Positions 17,756 through 27,279 are shown, counted from the first letter of the stretch. The stretch: DNA of 64,000 bases from Bin5 sp965218625 (GCA_965218625.1 CBDCLG010000008.1:62001-126000); one strand, 5' to 3'. Program-made: numbers and translations. Notes: generated by a model from the sequence alone, not told the origin.

Positions 17756-19027
17756 ATGAGCCAGAGCAATGAACGCGTCCCCATCTGTCTCGTCGGTTGC
17801 GGCGGGATGGGGCATCGCCACACGATCGCGTATCACGTACTGGAGGAGACCGGGCTGTCGAACGTGGAGTTGATGGCGGTCTGCGACATCAACCGCGACA
17901 ACGCGCAGCGGGTGGCTGGTGAGGTCGAGCGCCTGTTTGAGCGCAGGCCGCTGGTCTTCACCGACCTGGAGCAAATGCTGGCGCACCCGGACATTGCGGC
18001 GGTCGACGTTGTGACGGACGGGTCGAGCCACCACGAGGTCGCGACGGCTGCGCTGGCGGCGGGCAAGCACGCGCTGGTCGAGAAGCCGCTCGGAATCACG
18101 ATCCGAGCCTGCCGGCGCATTATCGACGCGGCGGCGCAGGGCGGAACGGTGCTGGCGACGGCCGAGAACTACCGGCGCGATCCGGTGAACCGGATGGTGC
18201 GCGCGGTGATCGACGCCGGGCTGCTGGGCGACCCGTTCCTGATGGTCCAGACGTCGCTGGGCGGCGGCGACCGGATGTCGGCGACGCCATGGCGGCATAT
18301 CAAGGAAAAGGGCGCGATCGGCCTGGATATGGGCGTCCACTACGCCGACATTATCCGCTACTACCTGGGCGAATACCGGCGCATCTTCGGGCGGGGGCTG
18401 ATCGTGGAGCCGGTGCGGCAGCGGCCGGTGGCCGACGAGCACCCGCTGATCTCCTACCGGGAACAGACACCGACCTACCCGGAGACGATCGAAGCAACAG
18501 GCGAGGACTCGATCCTGGCGCAGTATGCGATGGCGTCTGGGGCGACGGTGCAGTTCAGCCATGTCGGCGGCGGCAGGGGCAGCAGACGGTTCGAACGCAG
18601 CGTTCACGGCCGCTGGGGCGCGCTCGACGTGCCGCGCGACCGCACCGGCGGGTCTGTTCGGCTGCGGCTGGAGGGGAAGGAGCTGCACGGCAAGGAGATC
18701 CTCGGCCTGCTGCCCGACTTCTCGCTGAACGAGATCACGGCGCGGCTGTTCGGCGCGGATGGCGTGGTCTATTCGCTGCCGGGCGTTTCGCATGCGGAGT
18801 ATAAGCTGGACGCGAGGCTGCTGGCAATCGAGTATCACGACTTCGGCGAGGCGGTGTTGCAGGGACGCGCGCCGGAGGTGGACGGCCGTGACGGGATGAT
18901 CGCGGTGGCGGCGATACTGGGCGCGTACGAATCGGCCGCGATCGGACGTGCGGTCGAGATGGAGGAGCTGCTGTCGGGCGCGGTGCGGCGCTACCAGGAG
19001 GAGATCGACGAGGCGCTGGGGCTGTAG
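17756..19027 (+). CDS. Gfo/Idh/MocA family oxidoreductase
   Basis: This is a 423-aa NAD(P)-dependent dehydrogenase of the glucose-fructose oxidoreductase/inositol dehydrogenase family. The N-terminal Rossmann motif is CLVGCGGMGHRH, the family Lys lies in ALVEKPLGI, and the second-domain substrate segment is GAIGLDMGVHYADIIRYYLG. The start at 17756 is the first plausible ATG, with GAGGGG upstream. It follows the hydroxyacid dehydrogenase and ThDP genes on the same strand and probably acts in the same sugar or polyol pathway. The downstream gene converges with it. Confidence 0.9.
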   Translation: MSQSNERVPICLVGCGGMGHRHTIAYHVLEETGLSNVELMAVCDINRDNAQRVAGEVERLFERRPLVFTDLEQMLAHPDIAAVDVVTDGSSHHEVATAALAAGKHALVEKPLGITIRACRRIIDAAAQGGTVLATAENYRRDPVNRMVRAVIDAGLLGDPFLMVQTSLGGGDRMSATPWRHIKEKGAIGLDMGVHYADIIRYYLGEYRRIFGRGLIVEPVRQRPVADEHPLISYREQTPTYPETIEATGEDSILAQYAMASGATVQFSHVGGGRGSRRFERSVHGRWGALDVPRDRTGGSVRLRLEGKELHGKEILGLLPDFSLNEITARLFGADGVVYSLPGVSHAEYKLDARLLAIEYHDFGEAVLQGRAPEVDGRDGMIAVAAILGAYESAAIGRAVEMEELLSGAVRRYQEEIDEALGL

Positions 19028-19064
19028 GGTGACAAGGCGCCGGCGCGCACGCGGTTTCGGGCTG

Positions 19065-19880
19065 CTACTCGCTCGGCCTCGAGGGCGCAACAGCGGAGAA
19101 GACCGCCAGCCGCAGCGGGTCTCCGTCTTCGGGGATGGTGACAAGCCAGGCGGCCACCCATCCGGTCTCGTCCGCGCTTGAGCCGCCGGTCTTGGATACG
19201 AAGAACCAGCCGCTGTCAACGGTACGGCCAAGCAGATGCAGCTGCGTTCCGGCGGGAATCAACTCCTGCGAGTCGTATGCCTGGCCGGGTCCCTTGCGGA
19301 GATTCAAGGCGACGGAGGCCTCGCCATAGAAGGGCGCGGGTTCGTCGGGAACGGGCGGCGCAGCAATGGTGGGGGCGCTGGCCGCCGGTTCGCCGGCAGA
19401 GGGGGCGGTCGCGGCGGCCTGTTCCGCCAGGACGGCGCGCTCTTCGGCAAGACGAATGGCGACGCGGGCCTCGACAGTTGCCTCAAGCGCAGCGCTGATC
19501 TCCTGTTGCGGGCTGCTGGCCCGCTCCTGGGCCAGGCGCAACTTGACCAGCGCCTCAATCGTTGCTTCCTGCCCGACATTGGTAAGGCGCTGGGAGCGAA
19601 TCGCCAGGGCCGAGAGCGCGACCACCGTGATGATCAGAGGAACAATCGCCGCGCTGAGCCAGACAAATCTCCGCCCCTTTTTGACGGGCGCCGGGATCTC
19701 GATAATGACTTCCGGCCTGGCCGCCAGCACCCGGCGCCGGTGAGGGGCGAGCGCGTGTGAACCGCCTGGATCGGAAGCATGCTGCTCGGAGGGGTCCGGC
19801 CCGTGGGCCTGGCCGCCGTCGGAGGCGGAATCTTGCGAGTGTGCCCCTGAATTAGGGGGGCGATGTGAACTGTGGCTCAT
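19065..19880 (-). CDS. Membrane-anchored SH3b-domain protein
   Basis: This is a 271-aa protein. A Pro/Ser/His-rich cytoplasmic N-terminus (1-70) is followed by a transmembrane helix (about 73-93, FVWLSAAIVPLIITVVALSA). An Ala/Glu-rich probable coiled coil (105-150, repeated EATIEALVKLRLAQERA/EATVEARVAIRLAEERA) leads to an SH3b domain at 185-245 (ALNLRKGPGQAYDSQ, GWFFVSK, GWVAAWLV). SH3b domains usually bind cell-wall or surface ligands. It converges with the Gfo/Idh gene. A TATACT lies upstream at about 20002-20007 without a good -35. The 19881-20305 gap otherwise holds no gene I can support. Confidence 0.75.
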   Translation of the reverse strand: MSHSSHRPPNSGAHSQDSASDGGQAHGPDPSEQHASDPGGSHALAPHRRRVLAARPEVIIEIPAPVKKGRRFVWLSAAIVPLIITVVALSALAIRSQRLTNVGQEATIEALVKLRLAQERASSPQQEISAALEATVEARVAIRLAEERAVLAEQAAATAPSAGEPAASAPTIAAPPVPDEPAPFYGEASVALNLRKGPGQAYDSQELIPAGTQLHLLGRTVDSGWFFVSKTGGSSADETGWVAAWLVTIPEDGDPLRLAVFSAVAPSRPSE

Positions 19881-20305
19881 CGCTTTACAACAGAGACCTG
19901 TTGAACAGTCAGCGGTCTGTCCGTCCGGCGCCTCGACAGCGGGTAAGCAGGTTTGCTGAGAGGCAAATCACGAAACAACGGGCCTCGTGACCCGTTAATT
20001 GAGTATAGCACGAACCCCTGCTCTGAGACACCCAAACGCCGCGCCCCTGAACGCCGTCATACCCGGAAATTGACACGAGTGAACGCCGTTCGACGCTCTG
20101 CGGTCGGGCCCAAATGACGCAGTCTGATGGTACGCGACAGTGGAAAAACAGCCTCCCGTTGTGAGCACTTGGCAAGACCTGGGCACGGCCCGGTCTGGCA
20201 CTGTCCCCGCTTCACTTGCACAGTAGATCGCGCATTAGATCGCGCATTGTCATTCCGGCGGCGAGGCCGCTTGCCTCGCGCCATCTGACCTTTGGAGGAG
20301 ACACC

Positions 20306-21115
20306 GTGAAGATCTCAATTCAGGAAAACCTGTTGCCGGGCGAAACTTTGAACGAGAAGCTCGACTGCGCCGAGTCGTTCGGGATCGACGGAGTGGAAAT
20401 CCAAGGTCGTTCACGCCTCTACGATCGCATCAGCGAATACGAGGCCGCGTTTCGCAATCGCACGCTGCGTATTTCCTCGATTTGCGGCCAGACGACATTC
20501 GACTGGCTGGACCCGGACCGGGCGAAACGGGAGGCCAGCATCGATGAATCGAGGCGCAACCTGGAGGCGTGCGGCTACTTCGGTGCGGCCGGTCAGATTG
20601 TGCCGCCGATCTTCGGCCCGCCGCGGCTGCCGGATCTCTCGCCGCTGAAGGATGCAATCGCCCTGGAAAAAGATCTGCTGGTCGAGATCACGCGCGAGCT
20701 GGCCGCGTTCGCTGACAGTCATGGCACGCTGTTGCTGCTTGAACCTCTCAACCGCTACGAGCAGCACCTGCTGCGGCGGCAGGAGCACGGCGTGGAAATC
20801 ATCGAGAAGGCGGGGTCGCCTCGCGGCGTGGCGCTGCTGACCGATTTTTTCCACATGCATATCGAGGAGGTCGACACGCCGGCGACGATCCGCAAGGTCG
20901 GGCCGTACATCGGTCATATCCACGTGGCGGACAATACGCGCGTTCAGCCGGGCGTGGGCGACATCGACTGGCGGGCCGGGATTCAGGCCCTGGCCGACGT
21001 CGGCTTCGCGGGCTACCTGGCGTACGAATGCCGGATTGCCGGTGAGCCGAAGGCGGCGCTGGCCCAGTCGGTCGCGTTCCTGCGTGAAACGGTCAAATCG
21101 GTGCAGGGCGGCTGA
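20306..21115 (+). CDS. Sugar phosphate isomerase/epimerase (xylose-isomerase-like TIM barrel)
   Basis: This is a 269-aa TIM-barrel protein of the AP-endonuclease-2/xylose-isomerase superfamily. A GTG start at 20306 follows GGAGGAG by 5 bases; the upstream in-frame ATG has no such support. Metal-binding acidic and His residues appear in LLLEPLNRYEQH, LLTDFFHMHIEE, YIGHIHVADN and YECRI, as in hydroxypyruvate isomerase and inosose/3-keto sugar epimerases. It probably isomerises a keto-sugar intermediate, fitting the nearby Gfo/Idh and ThDP genes. The substrate is not determinable. Confidence 0.82.
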   Translation: MKISIQENLLPGETLNEKLDCAESFGIDGVEIQGRSRLYDRISEYEAAFRNRTLRISSICGQTTFDWLDPDRAKREASIDESRRNLEACGYFGAAGQIVPPIFGPPRLPDLSPLKDAIALEKDLLVEITRELAAFADSHGTLLLLEPLNRYEQHLLRRQEHGVEIIEKAGSPRGVALLTDFFHMHIEEVDTPATIRKVGPYIGHIHVADNTRVQPGVGDIDWRAGIQALADVGFAGYLAYECRIAGEPKAALAQSVAFLRETVKSVQGG

Positions 21116-21462
21116 CGGGACGGGCCTGCATACCCTTACAGAAAAACTATATCCCATTGAAATCCGGTTGGTCAATCGATTTCCGCTACCGGAAACCGGC
21201 CGGAACGGGCGCGCCATTCTTGACGGATCGCCGGTCGCTTACACTGGTATCGGGCCGTTTTCCGGCCGTGAAATCGACTGAAACCGGCCGTAAAATACGT
21301 TGTGGGCAATTCCTGTACGATCCGTCTACGAAAAGGCGGTTGGACGGTCCTCAGCGCCGCGATTGTTTGCAGGAATAGGGGCGCGGGTGTGGGAAAAGGA
21401 TGCAGTTTAGGGATGGGCCGGAAGAGACGAAAAAGGGATTGCCTCCCAGCGGGCTGGAGGCA

Positions 21463-21491
21463 TTGACTTTTCATCTGCCGATTCATATAAT
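21463..21491 (+). promoter_or_regulatory. Strong sigma-70-type promoter before carbamate kinase
   Basis: TTGACT and TATAAT are separated by exactly 17 bases, about 60 bases before the kinase start. An imperfect GC-rich inverted repeat (TGCCTCC...GGAGGCA) immediately precedes the -35. The remaining part of the 21116-21549 gap contains repeated CCGGCCG-type words but no gene. Confidence 0.75.
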
Positions 21492-21549
21492 CAGGGGACC
21501 CTTCATGCTTCCCGAAAGTTGAACGCGTATTCGTACACCGAAGCTAACA

Positions 21550-22548
21550 ATGTCTGTTCGCGAATCCCCAATGATTGCCGAAAACAAGGCTGAGCTCACA
21601 ATCGACCTGGCGGTCGTCGCCATCGGCGGCAACTCGCTGATCGCCGACAGCAGCCGGCCGGAAATCGTCCACCAGTGGGATGCCGTGCAGGAGACGACCG
21701 GGCAGATTGCCGGCATGATCGAGAGCGGCTGGAAGGGCGTCGTCATCACGCACGGCAACGGGCCGCAGGTGGGGTTCATCCTGCGGCGCAACGAACTGGC
21801 CCTCGGCGAAGTCCACACCATCCCCTTCAGCCTGGTCGTCGCCGACACACAGGGCAGCATCGGCTTCATGCTGCAGCAGGCGCTCAACAACGACTTCCGC
21901 CAGCGGCAGATCGGGCGTGAGACGACCACCATCATCACCCAGACGCGGGTGGACGAGGACGACCCGGCCTTCGACAACCCTTCCAAGCCGATCGGCAGCT
22001 TTCTGGATGAAGAGACGGCTCGCACCTTTGAGAGCAGGGGCTGGCATGTTGTTGAGGACGCCGGGCGCGGTTGGCGGCGGGTTGTCCCCAGCCCGAGGCC
22101 GGTGGAAATTGTGGAAATCGAGGCGGTTCGTCAGGCGATCGATATGGGCTGGGTGATGGTGGCCTGCGGCGGCGGCGGCATACCGGTTGTGCGCGACCCC
22201 AACGGCGAACTGCGCGGCGTCTCCGCCGTTATCGACAAGGACATGGCCAGCAGCCTGCTGGCGGTGGATCTGGGGGCCGACCTCTTTCTGATCAGCACCG
22301 GCGTGGAAAAGGTGGCCCTCCACTTTGGCGCGCCGCAGCAGATCGAACTGACCCAACTCACCGTTGCCGAGGCGAAACGGTATCGTGAAGAGGGCCACTT
22401 CGCCGCCGGCAGCATGCAGCCCAAAATCGACGCTTGCATCGAATTCCTGGAAAACAGCAGCAATCCACACGCCCGCTGTCTGATCACGAATCCGCAGAAT
22501 CTACGCCGGGCGCTGGCAGGAGAGACAGGAACGAGGATCAGTTTGTAG
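21550..22548 (+). CDS. arcC: Carbamate kinase
   Basis: This 332-aa amino acid kinase family enzyme transfers phosphate between carbamoyl phosphate and ADP, giving ATP, NH3 and CO2 in catabolism. Motifs are AVVAIGGNSLIAD, VVITHGNGPQVGFILRR, VACGGGGIPVV and VSAVIDKDMASSLLA, plus the LISTGVEKVAL segment. The ATG at 21550 has little ribosome-site support; an ATG at 21571 is an alternative. It is followed by a YgeW-like carbamoyltransferase, so the pair can make ATP from a carbamoylated compound. In the E. coli yge/yqe purine-degradation cluster the same two families and a YqeC protein occur, as they do in this window. Confidence 0.92.
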   Translation: MSVRESPMIAENKAELTIDLAVVAIGGNSLIADSSRPEIVHQWDAVQETTGQIAGMIESGWKGVVITHGNGPQVGFILRRNELALGEVHTIPFSLVVADTQGSIGFMLQQALNNDFRQRQIGRETTTIITQTRVDEDDPAFDNPSKPIGSFLDEETARTFESRGWHVVEDAGRGWRRVVPSPRPVEIVEIEAVRQAIDMGWVMVACGGGGIPVVRDPNGELRGVSAVIDKDMASSLLAVDLGADLFLISTGVEKVALHFGAPQQIELTQLTVAEAKRYREEGHFAAGSMQPKIDACIEFLENSSNPHARCLITNPQNLRRALAGETGTRISL

Positions 22549-22686
22549 TATTTCGTTTTCAGTTTTCAATTTCCGGCCGCGCCGCGCGTGGTGGGGAGCT
22601 GGCTTTCCACTTCAGGAACGAAGTGGAGTTGCAGTTACTGAGAACTGGATGGCAAACCCCTAGATTGGAAAGAGGAGTCGGCTTGT

Positions 22687-23664
22687 ATGCAGACGGATTT
22701 ACGCGGGCGCAGTTTTATCGGCGATATGGACTTCTCGAAGGAGGAGATCGAGACGGTCCTGGATGTGGCGCTTACGCTCAAGCGGGAGCGTGCGCTGGGG
22801 ATCGGCCATCCGCTCCTGCGCGACAAGGCGCTGGCGATGCTCTTCTTCTTCACCAGCACGCGTACGCGCTCCAGCTTCGAGGCGGGCATGGCGCAGCTGG
22901 GCGGGCACGCGGCCTTCATCGACCACGAAACAACACAGATCAGCCACGGCGACACGGGCAAGGAGATCGGCGAAATCTTCGGGCGCTACTACGACGGCAT
23001 CGCTATCCGCCAGTGCGACTGGGGCATCGGCAACGGGTACATCAACAGCGTGGCGGAGGCGAGCCGGGCGCCGGTGCTGAACATGCAGTGCGACATCTAC
23101 CACCCGTTCCAGATCCTGGCCGACCTGATGACGATCGTCGAGAAGGTCGGCGATCCCCGCGGCAAGACGATCAATGTGAGCTGGGCCTATGCCAGCAGCT
23201 ACCAGAAGCCGATCTCGGTGCCGCAGAGCCTGGTCCTGCAGATGACCCGTTTCGGGATGAACGTGCGGCTGACGCATCCGCCGGAATACAAGCTGATGCC
23301 CGACATCGTGCAGCAGGCCGAGGACAATGTGCGGCAGCACGGCGGCAGCTTCGAAATTCTCGACGATTTCGATGCCGGGTTCAAGGGAGCCGACATTCTC
23401 TACCCGAAGAGTTGGGGCGCGTTGCTGACGACCGATGACGACGAGGAAAGCGCCCGCATCGGCAGCCAGTACAGCGACTGGATCACCGACGCCCGCCGCA
23501 TGGCCCTGGCCAACGACAATGCCCTCTATATGCACTGTCTGCCGGCCGACCGCAACATCGAAGTCACCGACGAAGTCATCGACGGACCCCAATCTATCGT
23601 CTACGATGAAGCGGAAAACCGCATGCACGCCCAGAAAGCGGTCATGGCCCTGACAATGCGTTAA
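22687..23664 (+). CDS. YgeW-like carbamoyltransferase
   Basis: This 325-aa member of the aspartate/ornithine carbamoyltransferase superfamily has the carbamoyl-phosphate motif FTSTRTRSSFE near residue 55 and HCLPADR near 281. The segments LNMQCDIYHPFQ, VSWAYASSYQKPISVPQ, MTRFGMNVRL.HPP and DILYPKSWG resemble E. coli YgeW rather than ordinary OTC. The start at 22687 follows AAGAGGAG. It lies downstream of carbamate kinase, separated by a degenerate repeat tract. A role in phosphorolysis of a carbamoylated purine-breakdown product such as an oxamate or ureido compound is inferred; the substrate is not known. Confidence 0.85.
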   Translation: MQTDLRGRSFIGDMDFSKEEIETVLDVALTLKRERALGIGHPLLRDKALAMLFFFTSTRTRSSFEAGMAQLGGHAAFIDHETTQISHGDTGKEIGEIFGRYYDGIAIRQCDWGIGNGYINSVAEASRAPVLNMQCDIYHPFQILADLMTIVEKVGDPRGKTINVSWAYASSYQKPISVPQSLVLQMTRFGMNVRLTHPPEYKLMPDIVQQAEDNVRQHGGSFEILDDFDAGFKGADILYPKSWGALLTTDDDEESARIGSQYSDWITDARRMALANDNALYMHCLPADRNIEVTDEVIDGPQSIVYDEAENRMHAQKAVMALTMR

Positions 23665-23838
23665 CGGCAGTTCTTAGTTTTGAGTTGCTAGTTTTGAGTT
23701 GAAAACCATTTGCGTACGAGGCCGTCGTTGCCGTTGACGTTGCAGTTACTAAAAACGAAAAACTAGAAACTAAAAACCGGTGTTCTGGTCTTCACTATCC
23801 ACTATCCACTGGTCTTCACTATTCACTGGTCTTCACTG
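23665..23838 (+). repeat. Composite heptanucleotide repeat block
   Basis: AGTTTTG/AGTTGCT-type 7-bp words are followed by a GC-rich core (CGTTGCCGTTGACGTTGC), reversed AAACT/GAAAAACT words, and (CCACTAT)n/TCTTCACT words that run up to the FabF start. The outer parts are roughly inverted with respect to each other. Confidence 0.7.
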
Positions 23839-23840
23839 AG

Positions 23841-25115
23841 ATGAACCGAAATGAGACAGACTCCGCCCGGCGCGTCGTCGTCACCGGAATTGGCATGGTG
23901 ACGCCGCTGGGACACGATCTGGAGAGCTCCTGGGGTGGGCTGACCGCCGGAAAGTCAGGTACCGGACCAATCATCCACTGGGACGCGACCGATTTCCCGA
24001 CACAGATAACGGCCCGGGTCAACGATTGGGACCCACGTGCGTACATGGACCGCAAAGACGTGCGGCGCACGAGCCGAGGCACGCAGTTGGCGTGGAAGGC
24101 AACGCAGGAGGCGCTGGCGCGCTCGGGTCTCGATCTTTCGGAGGAAAATCGTTCGCGCGTCGGGGTGGAGATGGGTCTTGCCTTCGGCGGCTGGGATATT
24201 GTGGAGGAGGAGGGGCGCAAGCTGGAGGAAAACGGCCCCAAACGCTTCAATCCGGCCAACGCCACCGCCGCACTGATCAGCAGCGCGCCCACCTTTATCG
24301 CCATCAAGTGCGGCATCACCGGGCCGACGAACAGCCAGGTCACGGCCTGCGCCACCGGCATCACCAGCATCGGCGAGGCCGCGCGCCGCATCCAGCGCGG
24401 GGATGCGGATGTAATGCTGGCCGGCGGCGCAGAGGGCTATCTGACAAAGATGGCGATCTCCACGTTCAGCCGCCTCGGCGCGGCCAGCAGGCGTAACGAT
24501 GAGCCCGAAAGCGCCTGCCGCCCGTTCAGCGGCGACCGGGACGGCATGGTCGTCGGCGAAGGTGCGGCGGCGTTTGTGCTGGAAACGCTGGAACATGCGC
24601 AGGCGCGCGGGGCGCAGATCCTGGCCGAGTTCGCCGGCTACGGGCTGAGTGAAGATGCCTTCGATATGGTCGCGCCCGACCCGGGCGGGCATGGCGCAAC
24701 CGAATGTATGCGCATCGCGCTGCGCGAGAGCGGCCTCGGCACCGACGAGATCGACTGGATCGTCGCCCACGGCACCGGCACAATTTTGAACGATAAATCG
24801 GAGACCGCTGCCATTAAACGGATCTTCGGCGAGGATGCCTACAATATTCCGGTCACCAGCATCAAGAGCAGCATCGGCCACGCCATGGGCGCAGCCGGTG
24901 CGCAGAGCGCGGCCGTGCTCGTGCAGGCGATGCAGACGCAACGCATCCTGCCGACGATCAACTACAATGAGCGCGACCCGGATTGCGACCTCGACTACGT
25001 GCCCAACGTCAGCCGCGCCTGCCAGGTCAACGCCGGCCTTTGCAACGGATTCGGGCTGGGCGGGCAGAACGCATCCCTGGTGCTCAAACGGTATCGAGCG
25101 GCTGACGGCGCCTAG
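23841..25115 (+). CDS. fabF: 3-oxoacyl-[acyl-carrier-protein] synthase II
   Basis: This is a 424-aa KAS II. It condenses malonyl-ACP with acyl-ACP in fatty acid elongation. The Cys-His-His active site is visible: Cys in VTACATGITS, His in VAHGTGT, His in KSSIGHAMGAAG; the C-terminal GFGLGGQN matches. The start at 23841 (MNRNETDSARRVVVTGIGMVTPLG) is preceded by heptamer repeats and no clear ribosome site. No other fatty-acid genes adjoin it, so it may be a housekeeping stand-alone gene or a specialised paralogue. Confidence 0.93.
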   Translation: MNRNETDSARRVVVTGIGMVTPLGHDLESSWGGLTAGKSGTGPIIHWDATDFPTQITARVNDWDPRAYMDRKDVRRTSRGTQLAWKATQEALARSGLDLSEENRSRVGVEMGLAFGGWDIVEEEGRKLEENGPKRFNPANATAALISSAPTFIAIKCGITGPTNSQVTACATGITSIGEAARRIQRGDADVMLAGGAEGYLTKMAISTFSRLGAASRRNDEPESACRPFSGDRDGMVVGEGAAAFVLETLEHAQARGAQILAEFAGYGLSEDAFDMVAPDPGGHGATECMRIALRESGLGTDEIDWIVAHGTGTILNDKSETAAIKRIFGEDAYNIPVTSIKSSIGHAMGAAGAQSAAVLVQAMQTQRILPTINYNERDPDCDLDYVPNVSRACQVNAGLCNGFGLGGQNASLVLKRYRAADGA

Positions 25116-25173
25116 AACTGCCGCTGCGGAATCGTGGACAGAGGTTCACGATCCACAGATTGGAGAAAAAAGC

Positions 25174-25800
25174 ATGCGTATCGAAAATCCCTTCCGCAAA
25201 GTCGAGCGACTGAAGCGGGTCAAGAATCTGCCCAGTGGACCGCGCGAGGAGCGGGTGCCGCCGGGCCAGTTTCTGACCGAAAAATTTCCTGTGCTGACCT
25301 ACGGCCCGACGGTCAAATATGCTTCGCTGGACAGGTGGGAGCTGAGTATCTTCGGATTGGCCGGGGATAAGTGCTTCTCGTGGGAGGAGTTGATGGCGCT
25401 GCCGGTCAAGACCCAGACGGTCGACATCCACTGCGTCACCCGCTGGAGCAAGCTGGGCACGACCTGGACGGGTGTCCCCTGGCGGGAATTCCTGCGCCAC
25501 ATTGAAGTCGACCCGGCTGCCACGCACGTGATGGCCCATTGCGACGGCGACTACACCACAAACATCGCGCTCGATGTACTCGACGACGACGACACGATGC
25601 TGGCCTACCTCTATCAGGGCAAACCTATCGAACCGGACCACGGCTACCCGTTGCGGCTGCTGGTGCCAAAGAAATATTTCTGGAAAAGCGCCAAATGGCT
25701 GCGGGCACTGGAATTCATGCGCGGCGACCGGCCCGGCTTCTGGGAACGCCACGGCTACCACATGCAGGGAGACCCCTGGCTGGAGGAAAGGTTTGGTTGA
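25174..25800 (+). CDS. Sulfite-oxidase-fold molybdopterin-dependent oxidoreductase
   Basis: This is a 208-aa protein consisting of the SUOX molybdopterin domain alone. The Mo-ligating Cys is C87 in VDIHCVTRWSK, followed by the typical WTGVPW and AHCDGDYTTN segments, with HGYPLRLLVP and KYFWKSAKWLR near the end. There is no signal peptide or Tat motif, unlike MsrP/YedY, so it is probably cytoplasmic. The start at 25174 follows GGAG. The substrate is unknown. Together with the xanthine dehydrogenase genes and yqeC in this window it shows a need for molybdenum cofactor. Confidence 0.88.
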   Translation: MRIENPFRKVERLKRVKNLPSGPREERVPPGQFLTEKFPVLTYGPTVKYASLDRWELSIFGLAGDKCFSWEELMALPVKTQTVDIHCVTRWSKLGTTWTGVPWREFLRHIEVDPAATHVMAHCDGDYTTNIALDVLDDDDTMLAYLYQGKPIEPDHGYPLRLLVPKKYFWKSAKWLRALEFMRGDRPGFWERHGYHMQGDPWLEERFG

Positions 25801-25911
25801 GCTCTTAGTCTCGGTTCTTGTCTTTTCTAACACCAGTTGTGCACGAGACGGTCGCAGTCAACGCAGTTGCAGTTACTAGAAACTCAAAACGAAAAACTAG
25901 AAACTGCAGTC
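25801..25911 (+). repeat. Heptamer repeat block reaching the RibA-RibD start
   Basis: CTTAGTCTCGG-type words, a core with GCAGTCAACGCAGTTGCAGTTAC, and ACTAGAAACTCAAAACG-type reversed words. Related words (GAACTGAAAACTGCAGT) continue into the first codons of the next gene. Confidence 0.6.
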
Positions 25912-27279
25912 ATGCTAAAAACGCAAGACGCAGAACTGAAAACTGCAGTAAGACGCACCGTCACCGCCCGTATTCCCACGGCGGACGGCGTCTTCTGCCT
26001 GCATCACTTCCGCAGCGAATGGGATGACAAGAACCATTTGGCCCTGGTGATAGGCGACACCGAGGGCGAAGACCTGCTCGTCCGCATCCATTCGGAATGT
26101 TTCACCGGCGACGTGCTCGGCTCTCAACGCTGCGATTGCGGTGAACAGTTGACGCAGGCGATAGAGGCAATTGCCGCAGCAGGCCGGGGCGCGCTGATCT
26201 ATCTGCGGCAGGAGGGGCGGGGCATCGGCCTGGAGGAGAAGCTGCGCGCCTACAATTTGCAGGACGAGGGCTACGACACGGTTGACGCCAACCTGCTGCT
26301 GGGTCACCAGGCCGACGAACGTGACTATACCGCGGCAGCGCTGATTCTGCAGGAGTTGGGCGTGCGCTCCATTCGCCTGTTGACGAACAACCCGGCCAAA
26401 ATCGAGGGGCTTGCCGCACTGGGCATCGCGGTCCAGGAACGGATCCCCTTGCAGACGCCGTCCAACCCTGAAAGCCGCGCCTACCTGGAGACGAAGGCGG
26501 CGCGCATGCGCCACATCATCCAGCTCAACGGCCAAAATCAACCGGATGGGCAGCTGCACCCGGCGCAAGGATACCGGCCCCAACTCGAGGGGCTGCGGGC
26601 GCGCATAGAAGGCCGCTCGCACGGCTGCGCTCCATTCGTCACACTCAGCTACGCGCAGAGCCTGGACGGCAGCCTGACCACGCGCCAGGGAACGTCCCAC
26701 CCGATCAGCGCGCCGGCCTCGCTGACAATGACCCACAGCCTGCGGGCCGCGCACAGCGCGATCCTGGTCGGCATCGGCACGGTGCTGGCCGACGACCCGG
26801 CCTTGACCGTTCGGCTCGCCCCCGGAGAGAGTCCCCAGCCGGTCATCCTCGACTCCCATCTGCGCACGCCGCCGGACGCCCGCCTTCTGCTCGGCGAGCG
26901 CCCCGCCTGGATCGCTACCACCCCCGTGGGCGCGCACAGCTCCCGCCGCCGGCGACTGGAGCGCGCCGGCGCCCGCATCCTCACCCTGCCCGCAGATGAC
27001 GCTGGCCGCGTGGAGCTGGCTGCGCTGCTCGGCTGCCTGGGCGCGGAGAACGTCCGCTCGCTGATGGTCGAAGGGGGGCCACGCACTTTGACGAGCTTCC
27101 TGAAAAGGGGGCTGGCGGACTATGCCGTGATCACGATTGCGCCGGTCTTCCTGGGCGGATACGGGCTGATCCAACCGGCGCAGGGGCAGGATGCCTTCCG
27201 CTCGGCAACGCCGCGTCTGCATAATGTCCAGCAGGTCCAGCTGGCGGGCGATACGGTACTGTGGGGTGAAGTTGCGTGA
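25912..27279 (+). CDS. Fusion of GTP cyclohydrolase II and RibD-type reductase
   Basis: This is a 455-aa two-domain enzyme. Residues 15-200 are GTP cyclohydrolase II: GTP contact RIHSECFTGD, zinc ligands C63, C74 and C76 (CFTGDVLGSQRCDCG), and LRQEGRGIGLEEKL. Residues 238-455 are a RibD C-terminal (dihydrofolate-reductase-like) reductase: VTLSYAQSLDGSLTT, ILVGIGTVLADDPALTVR and VEGGPRTLTSFL. There is no DHBP synthase domain and no deaminase domain, so it is not a standard RibBA or RibDG. The expected chemistry is GTP ring opening followed by ribose-to-ribityl reduction. The first dozen residues lie in repeat-like DNA. Its stop overlaps the next GTG start, so it is coupled to the cluster below. 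Confidence 0.9.
   Translation: MLKTQDAELKTAVRRTVTARIPTADGVFCLHHFRSEWDDKNHLALVIGDTEGEDLLVRIHSECFTGDVLGSQRCDCGEQLTQAIEAIAAAGRGALIYLRQEGRGIGLEEKLRAYNLQDEGYDTVDANLLLGHQADERDYTAAALILQELGVRSIRLLTNNPAKIEGLAALGIAVQERIPLQTPSNPESRAYLETKAARMRHIIQLNGQNQPDGQLHPAQGYRPQLEGLRARIEGRSHGCAPFVTLSYAQSLDGSLTTRQGTSHPISAPASLTMTHSLRAAHSAILVGIGTVLADDPALTVRLAPGESPQPVILDSHLRTPPDARLLLGERPAWIATTPVGAHSSRRRRLERAGARILTLPADDAGRVELAALLGCLGAENVRSLMVEGGPRTLTSFLKRGLADYAVITIAPVFLGGYGLIQPAQGQDAFRSATPRLHNVQQVQLAGDTVLWGEVA

Noticed and set aside
21172..21486. Minus-strand frame of 104 codons in the gap before carbamate kinase
   Set aside because: It overlaps the strong plus-strand promoter and contains no recognisable motif.
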